From: Pontederia crassipes
Taxonomy: Eukaryota; Streptophyta; Magnoliopsida; Commelinales; Pontederiaceae
Assembly (NCBI GenBank): GCA_030549335.1
Contig: CM060193.1
Coordinates: 48,007,891 to 48,071,890 of the forward strand
Reading direction: 5' to 3'
Length of the DNA: 64,000 nt
Positions 33,720-47,288 of the stretch are shown piece by piece. The notes beneath the pieces are model-generated. The model saw only the letters and a program-made list of their open reading frames with translations. It was not told where the DNA came from and made no database searches. A program made the position numbers and the translations under genes. Every line of letters starts with the position of its first letter. Within the stretch, counting starts at the first letter, position 1.

Positions 33720-33912
33720 TCATAGAGTCAGATTTATATTGGTGACTCAGATTTTTTTCATCAATATTAATCATGTGTGATTTCATTTTTTGTATAAATC
33801 AAGCAACATCAAAGCATCAATATCTCTCCTTTTTTCTTCCATTTGTGCATGTAGTGTCACAAACATGTTTCCTATGCATATGAATTTCATATTTTTATTT
33901 CTTATTGATTCA

Positions 33913-33948
<36 letters not shown>

Positions 33949-35446
33949 TATTTTCATTTATTTTAATCAATGATTTTACATTTGAGAATGAATGGTTTAG
34001 AATTATTCGTTAAAAAATTGATTTGGAATACCCTAGTAAAACTTCATATTATGTTACAATTAAAATTTGGCATCACTTTGTTTTACATAAATTAGTAATC
34101 ATTCATCAACTTAGTAATAATTAAGCAACCACGTAACTAACACCCCTTAATATGATGATATCATATTGTGACATGCCACGTTTGAAATAAAAGGTGAAGA
34201 GTTAATTTCACAAAAAAAATCATGAAATTTAAAAGAACCACTCAACAAAATGATAAGTATCAGGAAATTTCAATCAACCCATGAAAACACATTAAGAATA
34301 TCCTATGAATTCATGCACTCGTAGTATTGAATATTATCATATTCATGAATTCATGCATCATGTTGGATCAAGTTGAGTAATTGGATTACTCGATTAGCTT
34401 TTTTATTTATAGTATTTAATATTATCATATTCTTCTAAAAGTAACAATTTAAGATTTTACAAAACCTAATTTTTTTATACATGTAAACTATTTTATTTAA
34501 ATATATTTAATTTTTTTAAAAAAATTAACTTTAAATTAAATGTAAGTATTACAACTTTAATAAAGTAATTTATAAGATATCTTTCGGAATTAAGTTGATC
34601 GAGTTTGAAAAATTGAGACCCGACTCGTTGGTGGTCATATTTTATTTTTTTGTCATTTTGGGTCCGACTTAATCAAAGGACTCCAATTGACCTCATTGAG
34701 ATTGGGTTAGTTTAGATTGTCATGTTCAAGTCGAGCCAACTAGGAATACATTATCACTAATACAAATTTCATTTAGATTTATCACGTCATTTCGTATAAG
34801 TTGTAGTTAAAATATTTGTCATATGGAACCATATATCATCATTGTCATGGGCTATGACAATGTCAAAGATTTGAAGTCATGGTCAAAATTTTAAATTATG
34901 ATCATGCTAAATTTAGTGTTGTCATAACTCATGTTGTGGTGTAAAATATAATTCAAAAATTTCATATTAGCTCCAAATTGCAAATGATCCTTGCGTAACT
35001 TTTCCAAATTGCTCTACATCTCAAAAAGTGCATAATTGACAAAATAAACAATGGATCTAGGTAGATCACTCATTTTTAATTATATTTTTTTAGCATAAAA
35101 AATATTTGAAACTTTCTTTTAAAAAATTGATTATGATTCTTAATGTATCTTTTAAATCTAAACTAATATTAGTAAATGTTCATCATCTCATGCATTTATA
35201 CTTACTATCATATAACAATAACAACACCACCATGACAATGATACAAATATAAATATAGAGACGAGCTCTAACTATTTTTTTAAAAATTAACAAATAATTC
35301 ATAATTTATTTTGGAAAAGGAAAAAAAGTTATTTTTCTAATTATACTCAAATTGAATTTATGTTATGCAGACCAATGTTCCCATCATATATTTATGACTC
35401 GCACTTTTACATAAATTTTACTTTTTAATTTAATCATTAGAAACAA
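33720..35446. other. AT-rich intergenic DNA downstream of the CPR5 cluster
   Basis: The first 300 bp align with the copy A 3' flank. A TA microsatellite lies at about 33915-33947. Beyond that nothing recognisable is seen and no long frame occurs. Confidence 0.55.
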
Positions 35447-35905
35447 ACAAAATTAATAATATATTAGATGTTGACACATGGCTTCTTCAAATTATTCATT
35501 AAATCAGTTAATAATAGATTATTCGTTAAAAAAAGGAAAATAGTTAATCTCAATATACTCAAATTGAATATGTTTCTTTAAATTAATTTTTAAATAAGCA
35601 CACAATACAATTTTTTTAAAAAATAGTTATTAATTTTAATTTACTAAAATTCAATTTATCTTTGTTTATATATGATTCCATGTTTACTTAAACTTCATTT
35701 TTTAGTCCAATGCTTAGAAACAGATAAATTAATAATACTATAGTTTTAGTTAAATGATTACACATGGCTTATTCAAATTATTTTTTAAAAATAAAAAATA
35801 TATCATTCTGAGAAAAATAGTTATTTATATTAATTATACTCATATCGAATTCATCATTTTGAATTATTTTCTAATTCCAAACATTAATTTGTTTAACAAA
35901 AGAAA
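35447..35905 (+). repeat. Dispersed AT-rich repeat, copy 2
   Basis: This is the second copy of the repeat at 14478-14955, same orientation, with small indels. Its right end meets the gypsy fossil that follows. Confidence 0.75.
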
Positions 35906-37800
35906 GATTGTAACGACATAGTATGAATGTAACGACACTAATGGGAAACTACACATAGCGAAGTACCTTCCTGAGGTGCCTTAGTTGTAGTGGATTGAAG
36001 AATTTCTTTGCTGACCTTATTATAATTCCCATGGTGAATTACAATTTCATCTTAGGTATAATCGGATTGCGGTATTATGATGTGTCGATCATATACAAAC
36101 AGAAGAATATCCTCATTGGCACCCATAGCAGTCATAAGACCACGATCAAAGGAACGACAACACTGGATAGTAAAATCATAGAGTCTATAATGAAGGCCCA
36201 CAAGGGTACTTGCTAGTGTGACGATAGTCAATGCTCCTACGTCAGCTTTTATCGATGTGGTTCGAGAATTTTTGAATATATTTCTAAAGGACATCTCTGG
36301 AGTATTGTCAAGGAGGGAGATTGACTTAAGGATTAACCTACTACCAAGAACAACACCGATCTCCAAGGCTCCCTATCGCATAGCTCCGACGGAGATGCAT
36401 GGGTTAAAGAAATAGATACAAAAGTTACTCGACAAGGACTTCATCCGATCCAGTGTCTCTCCTAAGGGCTCCAGTTCTGTTTATCAAGAAGAAAGATAGT
36501 TCTCTATGACTGTGCATCGACTACCGCATGCTGAACAAAGTCAGTGTGAAAAATAAGTACCATTGCCCAAGATTGACAAACTCTTCGACTAGCTGTCCAA
36601 AGCTTCCGTGTCCTCGAAGATCTATTTGAGAAGCGACTATCACTACCTGAGGGTCGCTAAAGAAGATGTGTCGAACTGCCTTTTGTTCGCGCTATAGTCA
36701 TTACGAGTTCATTGCCATTCAGACTCACAAATGCCCTAACAACATTCATGAATTTGATAAATATAGTCTTTAAATAATAATTGGATCAGTTTGTGACCAT
36801 CTTTGTGGATGACATACTAATATACTCCTTTAGCCCAAAAAGCATCAGGAACATTTAAGGGTCATCTTAGAGACTTTGCGCTAGTACCGACTTCGTAAAA
36901 TTTTGTAAATGTGAGTTTTGAATGGAGTTGATGATGTTCTTAGGGTACATTGTGTCCAAGAGAGGAATCACATTGAACCCAACGAGGTCGAGGCAGTGAT
37001 CAACTAAGTTAGACCGAAGAATGCGAAGAAGATTCGCAACTTTCTCGATCTGGCAGGCTACTACAAGCATTTCATATGAGATTTCTCGAAGATTGTAGAC
37101 CCGCTCACCAATCTGTCAAAGAAGAATGAAAAGTTCATTTGGATAGATAAGTGTGAGAACAACTTCCAAGAACTAAAGAATCGGCTGACCTCTGTCCGAT
37201 CCTCATCATTCCATCAAAGAGCGAAGGGTATACTATTTACAACGATGCTTGCAGCACTGACCTTGGATGTGTCCTAATGCAGCATGGGAAAGTAGTGGCC
37301 TATGCCTCAAGATAGCTAAAGAAGCGCGAGATCAATTACTCGACACATGATGTGATCACACTCAAGATCTGATGGCACCATCTCTACATTGAAGAATTTC
37401 ATGTGTTCACCAATCATAAGATCCTGAAATATGCCTTCACCCAAAAGGACATGAACATGCAACAACAAAAATGGTGAAGTTCCTCAAGGACTAAGAGTTC
37501 GCGATCAACTACCATCCTAAGAAGGCAAACTTGATAGCTAACATTCTAAGTCAGAAATGGGATGCTTCTCTATCTTTCCTACAGGTCCTCATGTATGAAA
37601 TGATTGTAAAAAATTAGCCAACGGAATCCTAGAGTTGCAAGACAACTGATGATGCAACAACTACATTCGAGCATGATCATTAGGACCATCACCACAGAAA
37701 TGGCTGATGAGAAGTGCTCGAAGATGTTCAAGAATGCCATAAAAAACCAAAGGACTTCAAGGTCAGGATAGGATGGAGGAATCAAGTATCAAAATCGCCT
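35906..37800 (+). mobile_element. Ty3/gypsy pol fossil
   Basis: Scattered matches in gypsy order are visible: protease-to-RT linker (SKAPYRIAPTEMHGLKK), reverse transcriptase (the IFVDDIL-like region near 36800), RNase H (NHKILKYAF near 37420) and the following linker. No complete frame survives; it has many breaks and looks old. TGTAACGAC occurs twice at the left edge (35908, 35930) and may be the remnant of a terminus. Confidence 0.75.
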
Positions 37801-38165
37801 CTGGATTACAAATGATGCTACGGTCAAAACTATTTCGAGCGAGTGTCGAGCGGCTCCCGACGGATCGGGGCAAGATCGAGGAGCGTCGAGCGGCTCGCAT
37901 CAAGCAAGTGGCACCGTGAGATTTGGTGACGAACGGAGGATGGGGAGATCGCGAGTTCCGCTAGGGCAAGACGTGGATGAGAAAAAAGAGATTTCTTTTG
38001 TCAATTTTTTTTACCCAAGTAGTGAGTTTGAGAGTGACCGGTATTTTTTAAGAGAAAACTGACGGTTTGGACAAATGCCAAATATGTTGTTGCGCCTCAA
38101 TCGTATGGATACGAAATTAGACAGGATGCTCCAGACATTTTGGGCAGGCGGGACCAACATTTAAT
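37801..38165. other. GC-richer fragment of unknown origin
   Basis: The segment includes two copies of GTCGAGCGGCTC (near 37837 and 37877) and is more GC-rich than its surroundings. No peptide is recognised. It may be the end of the preceding fossil or a separate inserted fragment. Confidence 0.35.
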
Positions 38166-38179
38166 CCTTTTTTATATAC

Positions 38180-40216
38180 ATATATCTCTATAACTGTATA
38201 TAATATAAAGTCATACATAATGACATTTTTGTAACTATTTTTGAAGATCTCTCATTTCATCTATATTTTTTTTCTAAAATTTTGAATTATTAATTTTTAT
38301 TCATTTAATTAAATAAAATATTTGTGACATAACTCTCTATTTAATTTGTCTTAATGGCATCATGAAGACATTAAATTCCATAATTCATAATTAATAATAT
38401 ATTATTATTATTATTATTATTATTATTAAGGCATTTTAAACTTAATATTTTCATTTGAAGTTATCTCCTTTCTAAACTACACACTATATATAATATAATA
38501 TAAAGCCATGCATCATGGTATTTTCATAATTAGCTTTATAGATGATTCACCATTTAAAGTATAACAAAAATTAAAATATATTACATTTTATGATTTAATT
38601 TTTCATTTTTGTGGAATTCTCAATGCGTCATTTACCATTCAACCATTTGCTTCCGTATTCATTCTTATTTTATTTACTTAGAAACTCTTCATGCTTGATT
38701 ATTATTATGCTATAACAAATCATTAATGGCCAATCTTTTTATTACACATGAATAATCAAAATTACAAGATATTACATTTTGTGAAAGGCCTAATGTATTA
38801 TGTACCATTAATTTTTTTTGAATTTTTATTATTTCTTATTTGATATGTTTTAAAACTTTTTAACTATTATTATGTTATAAAAAATCATTAATAGTCAATT
38901 TTTTTAAAAGATAAGAAAAAACATATTATCTTTATTTTTTCCTTTACAAATGATGAGATATTTAAAATTTTCTGAATTTTTTTTATTATATATTTAAAAG
39001 TAATGTTTAATCATGAACATTTTAGTGTCTACTAGAATTAGAATATAATAACTGAAATTCTAATTGATGAAGGAGTTACTATTGTTATTATACCATATTT
39101 ATTTCTTTTATTTGTACCTTCCTCACAACTTGTAGTCATTATAATTAGGCCACTAAATATGCTATTAATATTATTTTATTACTTTTGTTATTATAATCAG
39201 CCCACTAACTTATTAATTTCAAAATTAATTCTCCCACAATCTTTGTCTATTTCTTTCCCAATATTGAACGTCATCAATTATATATTTTGAATATACAAAA
39301 TAAAAAAATAATCTCTGCATTAAAGATTATTAATGCATGAGGTGGGGGTAACATATTAGTCACCAAAGTTTATTATATTATTAATTATTGCATGAGAACC
39401 AACGGCAATGTAATAATACATTTTTAATTATTTGTTTAATTTTATGCTAATAAAATTATAACATAACGATTAAAACATATTTTTTTGGGACTTAACTCTA
39501 ATTTATTTCGACTTTTTGTACCACACTCATATTTTTTGTGATTATAATTAACCCATTAAGTTATTATTATTTCATTATTACTTATCATAATCTGCCCACT
39601 AACACTAACTCATTAATTTTTCCACAACCTTTGTTCGTTCCTCTTCTCAGTAACTTATGTGAATAATGAAAGCCTTCTCTATTTCCTCCCTATAAATAGA
39701 GAAGAGTTTTCATTCATGGTATGTGCAAAAAATTCTACTTTATTTATTAAAATGTCATATGCACTTATTAATGAATTGAGCAATGCTAAAGGTGATTGGG
39801 TTTTTACGATTATGATATGTCGAGATGGAAGGCCACTCATTTTTTTAAAAGAAGTGAGGAGCTAACTAGTTTGGATATGATTTTTCATAAATGAGAAGGC
39901 ATATTATTAACTTTTACTTAAAGTTTTCTTATTTTGAAGTTGTATGTGTTTTATCACTTACCTATGTATTTTATTTTATTTTTCAGGAAGATGTCGATCA
40001 TATGAAGGCTCTATTTTCAAAATTCAAAAATTTAAACTTATTTCAGGATTAGCTGATTACCATTCGACTTTTAGTAGTTAAAAGATTATTTTCTTGCCAA
40101 TTACTTCTATACGAAAACTTGAAGATAATAATATCTTTATCCCTCTTAACAGTTTGCACTTCATAATTGAATAAATGGTTGAAGAATAAGTTAATGACAA
40201 TAATTATCCATTTTCT
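38180..40216 (+). mobile_element. Helitron-like region with RPA-type OB-fold fragments
   Basis: Two segments resembling Helitron 5' starts occur: TCTCTATAACTGTATATAAT near 38186 and a related TATATAATATAATATAAAGC near 38485, both followed by ATAAAG.CAT text. From 39659 on, peptides fit RPA1-like single-strand DNA-binding proteins of plant Helitrons: MSYALINELSNAKGDW (39751-39798) and RKLEDNNIFIPLN (40111-40149). Stops lie between them, so the gene is decayed. No Rep/helicase domain and no CTRR hairpin end were found, so the assignment is tentative. A host-derived RPA1 pseudogene is the alternative. Confidence 0.45.
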
Positions 40217-42465
40217 TTATTATTTTAATATTTTACATTTAAATACTAGCATGGAATAATATTTTATTACCTTTCATCTGTGCAATTTGTAGATATTATT
40301 GGTTGTCTATTGATGAAGTAGAAAACTTTGAAATGAGACACAAGAAATGATATACTAAATTAGTAATCAATTAGTGATTAGTTGAGTTATATTTATATTA
40401 TTCATGCTTATTCAATTTTGTAGATAAATATTTTTTAATTATTCATGCTTATTCAGTAACATTTATATTAATTTTTTGTGCAACTCATTTTCTAGGAGGA
40501 TCACTTTGTGGGGAGATATAGCCGATAAATTTTCAAAGGATCGAAAAGAAAAATGAGCCTTTCATTGTAATAGTCACTTATGTTATTGTGGACAAAATAG
40601 AGGAAATAATTAAAAGATATGTCACCTGAAAAGCTTACACAACACTAAAAGAAAAAGTGAAGCAGAACAAGAAATAAAAATTCTCAAAGTAGCTTATACG
40701 AGGTAGACTAAGAATTGTGAATAATAGTTCCTCGGCAATTTGACGCCAAAAACTTGATGCACAAAAATTAATAATATTAAAAATTATTATTTTAATATTT
40801 TACATTTTAAATACTAGCATGGAATAATATTTTATTACCTTTCATCTGTGCAATTTGTAGATATTATTGGTTGTCTATTGATGAAGTAGAAAACTTTGAA
40901 ATGAGACACAAGAAATGATATACTAAATTAGTAATCAATTAGTGATTAGTTGAGTTATATTTATATTATTCATGCTTATTCAATTTTGTAGATAAATATT
41001 TTTTAATTATTCATGCTTATTCAGTAACATTTATATTAATTTTTTGTGCAACTCATTTTCTAGGAGGATCACTTTGTGGGGAGATATAGCCGATAAATTT
41101 TCAAAGGATCGAAAAGAAAAATGAGCCTTTCATTGTAATAGTCACTTATGTTATTGTGGACAAAATAGAGGAAATAATTAAAAGATATGTCACCTGAAAA
41201 GCTTACACAACACTAAAAGAAAAAGTGAAGCAGAACAAGAAATAAAAATTCTCAAAGTAGCTTATACGAGGTAGACTAAGAATTGTGAATAATAGTTCCT
41301 CGGCAATTTGACGCCAAAAACTTGATGCACAAAAATTAATAATATTAAAAATTATTATTTTAATATTTTACATTTTAAATACTAGCATGGAATAATATTT
41401 TATTACCTTTCATCTGTGCAATTTGTAGATATTATTGGTTGTCTATTGATGAAGTAGAAAACTTTGAAATGAGACACAAGAAATGATATACTAAATTAGT
41501 AATCAATTAGTGATTAGTTGAGTTATATTTATATTATTCATGCTTATTCAATTTTGTAGATAAATATTTTTTAATTATTCATGCTTATTCAGTAACATTT
41601 ATATTAATTTTTTGTGCAACTCATTTTCTAGGAGGATCACTTTGTGGGGAGATATAGCCGATAAATTTTCAAAGGATCGAAAAGAAAAATGAGCCTTTCA
41701 TTGTAATAGTCACTTATGTTATTGTGGACAAAATAGAGGAAATAATTAAAAGATATGTCACCTGAAAAGCTTACACAACACTAAAAGAAAAAGTGAAGCA
41801 GAACAAGAAATAAAAATTCTCAAAGTAGCTTATACGAGGTAGACTAAGAATTGTGAATAATAGTTCCTCGGCAATTTGACGCCAAAAACTTGATGCACAA
41901 AAATTAATAATATTAAAAATTATTATTTTAATATTTTACATTTTAAATACTAGCATGGAATAATATTTTATTACCTTTCATCTGTGCAATTTGTAGATAT
42001 TATTGGTTGTCTATTGATGAAGTAGAAAACTTTGAAATGAGACACAAGAAATGATATACTAAATTAGTAATCAATTAGTGATTAGTTGAGTTATATTTAT
42101 ATTATTCATGCTTATTCAATTTTGTAGATAAATATTTTTTAATTATTCATGCTTATTCAGTAACATTTATATTAATTTTTTGTGCAACTCATTTTCTAGG
42201 AGGATCACTTTGTGGGGAGATATAGCCGATAAATTTTCAAAGGATCGAAAAGAAAAATGAGCCTTTCATTGTAATAGTCACTTATGTTATTGTGGACAAA
42301 ATAGAGGAAATAATTAAAAGATATGTCACCTGAAAAGCTTACACAACACTAAAAGAAAAAGTGAAGCAGAACAAGAAATAAAAATTCTCAAAGTAGCTTA
42401 TACGAGGTAGACTAAGAATTGTGAATAATAGTTCCTCGGCAATTTGACGCCAAAAACTTGATGCA
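40217..42465 (+). repeat. 568-bp tandem array, about four near-identical copies
   Basis: The landmark ATACTAGCATGG occurs at 40243, 40811, 41379 and 41947, an exact 568-bp period. Units are about 40217-40783, 40784-41351, 41352-41919 and 41920-42465 (partial). By eye the copies are identical apart from one T in the first. Each carries fragments of the RPA-like gene: the DIIGCL stretch, a TTTTCTAG acceptor and then TLWGDIADKFSKDRKEK and FIVIVTYVIVD, the second OB-fold strand pattern. The array is therefore an exon-plus-intron segment of the Helitron-like gene amplified in place. Identity suggests recent expansion or an assembly artefact. Confidence 0.9.
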
Positions 42466-44154
42466 TTGAATTTGTAACAAATAAATTTGCTAGCAAGTGC
42501 ATTAGTCGTATTAAGTAGAGAATAGAATGTCGAAATCAAGATGAACTAGTTAAATCTAATCTATCCTAATAATCTACTAAGAGAAAAAAAAGAGTGTTGT
42601 CATATGAAAATAAAAAATAAATGTGCAGAAAATTAAATAATAGAAAATAAAATAAGTTGGAGTGAGCCTAAGGATTATGTATGATTAAAGATAATGATTA
42701 ACTAGCATGAACAACTATGAAGATTGAATTATAACAATGATTGAAATATAAGAATTATAACAAGATTGAACATATTAGGATTACCTAAAATAATGACCTC
42801 TACGTTGAGTAAGTCATACAATCTTAACGTTGAGTTAATCTTCAGTCAAGAAAGATATTAAGATGTATTAAGTTGTACATCCTAAACTAACAGTCCTCCA
42901 ACGCTGGGTAAAAGCTGATAGTCCGCACAAAATTAAGCACAAACGATGAGTTACAATATTTGTGTTACGATTGCTTCAACTCTCAAGTTAAAGAACAATT
43001 TGTGAAAATTATTAAATACTAAAACTAACCACCCCAAATCTAGTTTATAGTCTTATATCAGAGTATAATAATTTTAGCAAAAAGCATTAAGCACAATAAT
43101 CATAATTGAAAAAATTGAAATAACTATAGTAATACAAATCTAACAATCGAGTTCATGCAGTTTTCTCGTAAATAATAAAAAACTCTACATAAAAGGTAAT
43201 AATGAAATTTGAGTAAAGAGCATCCAAACAACGATTAGAAGATAAAATTCTTCTCCTTCGATGATCTCTGGATTGCGATAGAGTACGCGCTGAGTTGCTC
43301 CACAGTTTTTCCCGAGCAAACACCAAAAAACTCCAAAATTTATCATCTGCAATGTAGCACGGCTCTTAGGTCTCAAGCACCACAACACATATTTTTCTGT
43401 CTCCTAGGGCCTATATTTATAGCATCTAAGTGTCCCAAAGGTTTTGGTAAAGTTTCAATTTGATTGGGAGTCTTTTTATGTCAAAATAATAAAAATTCAT
43501 AATAGACTTTGATTGTCTTTAAAACCATCCAAAACTTTTACAAATCTGAGTAAATATGTTTCCTAATAACCCCTTGGACTTATGATACGAGTTGATTTGC
43601 AATTGAAATCCCCAAAAAAAGTAGAAGAAATATCGAAATCCAGCTTCGTAACTGCTCATAGGAGCTTCGTAATGGCCCAAAATACAGATTTCATGGCCCG
43701 TAATACTGATTTCATGGCTCTCTTATAGTATCCAAATCGAAGTAAAAGTTGTATTTTCACGACCCGTAACATAGCTTTCACGGCATGTGACTCGGACAGA
43801 TTTTTAGCACAAAACTAGCATTTTTTTTTCACGGGTCGTTACAAGCCTATAACACCCCTACCATTACGGCCGTTACAAATTCATTGTGGCAGATTATATT
43901 TAATTTCAACCTTGGCAGCCTCTACAAATTTTTACTTTTGGCTTCGTTTTAACTCCGATTTGAGTGTCATTTTCTCCGGTGGCTTCATAATGCAATTCTC
44001 TTGCTTTTTCTGTAATAAAACATATAATTGAGGTATATTTCTATTTTAATAATATTAAAGAAAATAAAGTCATAAAATGATGCATGCTATATGAAAATTA
44101 ATCGAAATATAAATAAATGCATGACTAATTATATGTTATATTTTGCATGTATCA
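42459..44154 (+). repeat. 1.7-kb repeat family R, copy R1
   Basis: Begins TGATGCATTGAATTTG and ends TGCATGTATCA, so it has TG...CA-like, weakly inverted termini. It aligns along its length with R2 (44851-46407) and R3 (58590-60895), starting from a shared head with CAAGTGCA.TAGTCGTAT.AA. No coding potential is evident. It could be an LTR of a non-autonomous element, with R1 and R2 as the two LTRs, or a dispersed solo repeat; R1 and R2 look too diverged to be young LTR partners. No target duplication is seen. Confidence 0.7.
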
Positions 44155-44850
44155 GCAAAGGCCAGCTAGCCGCGCCTCGAGCACCTTGGACTTCTACAGG
44201 TTGTGGAGCTTGCTTCTGGGAGAGCCCAACTTCGTCCTCTCCTAGGGGTGGGTCACAACATCTTCTACTGTCGACGAGAGGGATGTGATCAACCTTGATA
44301 GAGACAACACCTATCATTGAGATGGGGCCACAGATGACCTCATAGATTTTGAAATATGTCTTAATCAAAAGCGTCACTGATCTTCGTTCATTCTCTCTCC
44401 CTTCCCCTCCTCATCACTCCTTCGGATTCCTCTAATATCAATGTAGTATTGACCATCAAAGATGGAGCTTTATAAATGCTCCCCACCGAGAATAAGAACT
44501 TGGCTCCGAACCTGAGATCGATATGCAAATGTTGGCACATAGAAGAAGACTCTGTCACATGAACATCCACGATATAAAAAAATCCTATTGTCATCATCTT
44601 TTGGTGAAAAGGTCCTGCCTTTCCACTGTCTCTGCCGATGGTGCCCTGGAAGAGCTCCAAAACAATGTCGATCTTTAGGAATGACACAGTGGCAAGCCCA
44701 AGAACTTGGTGGTCATGCTCATGAGAGGTGGTATGCATAGTGTCCCCATGTCAAAAGAGACAACCACATTACTCTCCATCCTATTCTCTCCCCATTCTTG
44801 TGCTATTGCAACCTTTAGCATTGTACTCAAAATTCGGATACCTGGATATT
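44155..44850 (-). other. Unidentified coding-like segment between repeats R1 and R2
   Basis: The minus strand carries a 116-codon frame (44738-44388) with a start MHTTSHEHDHQVLGLATV and protein-like composition, plus a neighbouring frame with SFDMGTLCIPPLMSM. I do not recognise either. GC content is higher than in the flanking repeats. It may be a captured host fragment, or the internal region of a non-autonomous element whose ends are R1 and R2. Confidence 0.35.
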
Positions 44851-46407
44851 TGATGCTTTGAATTTGTAGCAATTGAAATGTTAGCAAGTGCACTAGTCGT
44901 ATCAAGTAATAAAGCCTGTAGTAGAGTTGTCGATCCCACAATGAGTTAATTAAATCTAATCTATCTCAATAATCTAAGAGAAGAAAAGGTGTTGTGATGT
45001 GAAGATATAAAATAAATGTGCAGAAAATTAAATAACATAAAATAAAACAAATGGGTGTTGAGCTAAGGATGATGGATGATCAAATATAAGGATTAAGTAG
45101 CATGAACAACTTTGTTGATTGAATTATAACAATTATAAGTAGGTTCAATTATTAAGATAGATTAGGATCACTTAAACTATTGACCTCTACGCTGAATAAA
45201 TCAAACTACTTTAATTCTTGCTAACTTAGGACCACAAACGTGCTGAGTTAATCTTTAGTTTGGCAAGATGTTAAGATGCATTAAACTATAATTCCTAAAC
45301 TAACAGTCATCCAACGGTGGGTATAAACCACACAAACTTCAAGTTAAAAATTGATTCTCTAAGAATTATTAAATCCTAAAATTAATCATTCCACACCTAG
45401 TTTGTGGTCTTATCTCATAATATAATAATCTTAGTAAAAAGTATTAAGCATAGAAACCATAATCAAAAGAAACTAAAATAGTTATATTAATTAAAATTTA
45501 ATCAATGGGTTCATGCAATTCTTTCGATAAAATAAATATCTCTATTACAAAATAAATTGGAAATAAAAGTATAAGTAAAGAGCATCCAAACAATAGGTAG
45601 TAGACATAATTCTTCACCTTCGACGATCTCTGAATAGTTGCAGAGTACACACGCTGAGTTGTTTCGCACTTTCTCCCAAACAAATATCGAAAAACTTTAA
45701 AATTCGTCCTCTACAATATACAATGGCTCCCAGGTTTCAAGCACTATGTTTTCTATCTCCTATGGCATCTATTTATATTCTCCAAGTGTTCCAAACATTT
45801 TCATAGAGCTTCGAGTTGTTTGGTAGTCTTTCCATGTTAAAATAAAGAAAATTTGAATTAAACTTCAATTAGACTTTAAAAATAATCAAAACTCCTCTAA
45901 TTCTGAATAAATATGTTTCTTAATAATCTCTCGGACTTATGATAAAGTTTGGAGTCGATATGCACTTAAAATTCAAAGAAAAGCAAAAGAAATATTGAAA
46001 TTTAGCTTCATAACGACTCATAATAACTTCACAACGGTCTGAAAATGGCTTCTCACGGCCCACAACATGGATTTCATACCTTTCACATTGTCCAAATCAA
46101 AGTAGAAGTTTGTGTTTCACGGTCCGTAATATTCTCGTCACGGCCCATTACTCGAGCAAGATTTTAGCACAATTCTAAGCATTTAACAGGCCGTTACAGG
46201 TCTGTATTATGATCATTATATGTCTATCATGACTCGTTATATTCAATTTTTAATTTTGAAAGCTTTCACTAATTTGTACCTTTTTCTCTGTTTTAAGTTC
46301 GATTTTCTCTAGTAGCTTGGCGACTCTTGTCTCTTGTATAGTAAAATTTGGATAGATTTTTATTTTTATAAAATTAAAGTAAATAAGATCATAAATTGAT
46401 ACATGCT
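44851..46407 (+). repeat. 1.7-kb repeat family R, copy R2 (3' end lost)
   Basis: Starts TGATGCTTTGAATTTG and parallels R1 up to TACATGCT at 46400-46407, where the hAT terminus begins. The remaining 90 bp of the family are not found on the other side of the hAT, so the right end was lost. Confidence 0.7.
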
Positions 46408-47288
46408 AGGGCTCAGCACAGACTGGGTCAACCCGATCGACTCAGTCCGCACCGGCCCAGTAAACCGGGTAAAAGACCCGACCTGGGTTAATATGGAAAC
46501 TCGATAGATTTTAGGTCAGGACCGGGTCTGCCACCCAATTTCCCGACCCGTGACCCAGCTCGGGTATTATTAAATATATTTTTATATTGATATAAACGTT
46601 AAACCCGTAACCCAGTTACTCAAAGGTTCCAACTCATGCGAATGTGATGTCGAATGTGATGTCGGATGCCCTAGCCCGGAGTAGCTGCAACCTGTCATCG
46701 CTCTTGCTGCCGCACATTTCTGAGGTGCCATTTTGTGTTGTTGTTGTCGCTTGCCTTGCCGTGAGTTGCTGCTGGCTATCGCTTACGCGCTACGGCTTTC
46801 GTCACTCACCGATACTATCTTTCTCCTCTCTTCCTATGTTTCTTTCTCTCCCTTCCTCCCTTCGACCCAGTGACCCCCACCACCCCGACTCTTGGTGAAT
46901 GTGTGACCAATACATGCTTGTAAGAGATGGGTTCTTGTTTATTTCCTATAAGATGTTCATATATTGTTCCTCTGTAGTCTGTTGTGCTTACTACTTCGTG
47001 TGCACATTTTCGTTTCAAGCTTTCAAAAATGGTTTGTTGGTGGCCTCGCTCTAGATGAGTACATGTTGACATTGTTGGCTTGTTGCTGTTCTCTGCTGCA
47101 CTTTGGTATCAATTACCACTGTAAGTTAGTATGATGTTTCATTTTCATGCCAAATTGTTACATATTTATCAATTACTATTGTTCCTCTTGTGCTTCGTGT
47201 GCATATTTTGGTTATATATGTTTTGATTTATTTACTTATAAGACTAAAGCCTTCAGTAGTTATTATTTTTTTTTTTTTGTAAATTGTA

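Noticed and set aside
40217-42465. Regular repeats resembling a CRISPR array
   Set aside because: The whole 568-bp unit is repeated without unique spacers, in a plant nuclear sequence; it is a simple tandem array.
44851-46407. R1 and R2 as a young LTR pair of one element
   Set aside because: They differ at too many positions by eye, no primer-binding site or polypurine tract is seen, and R2 lacks its end; not claimed.
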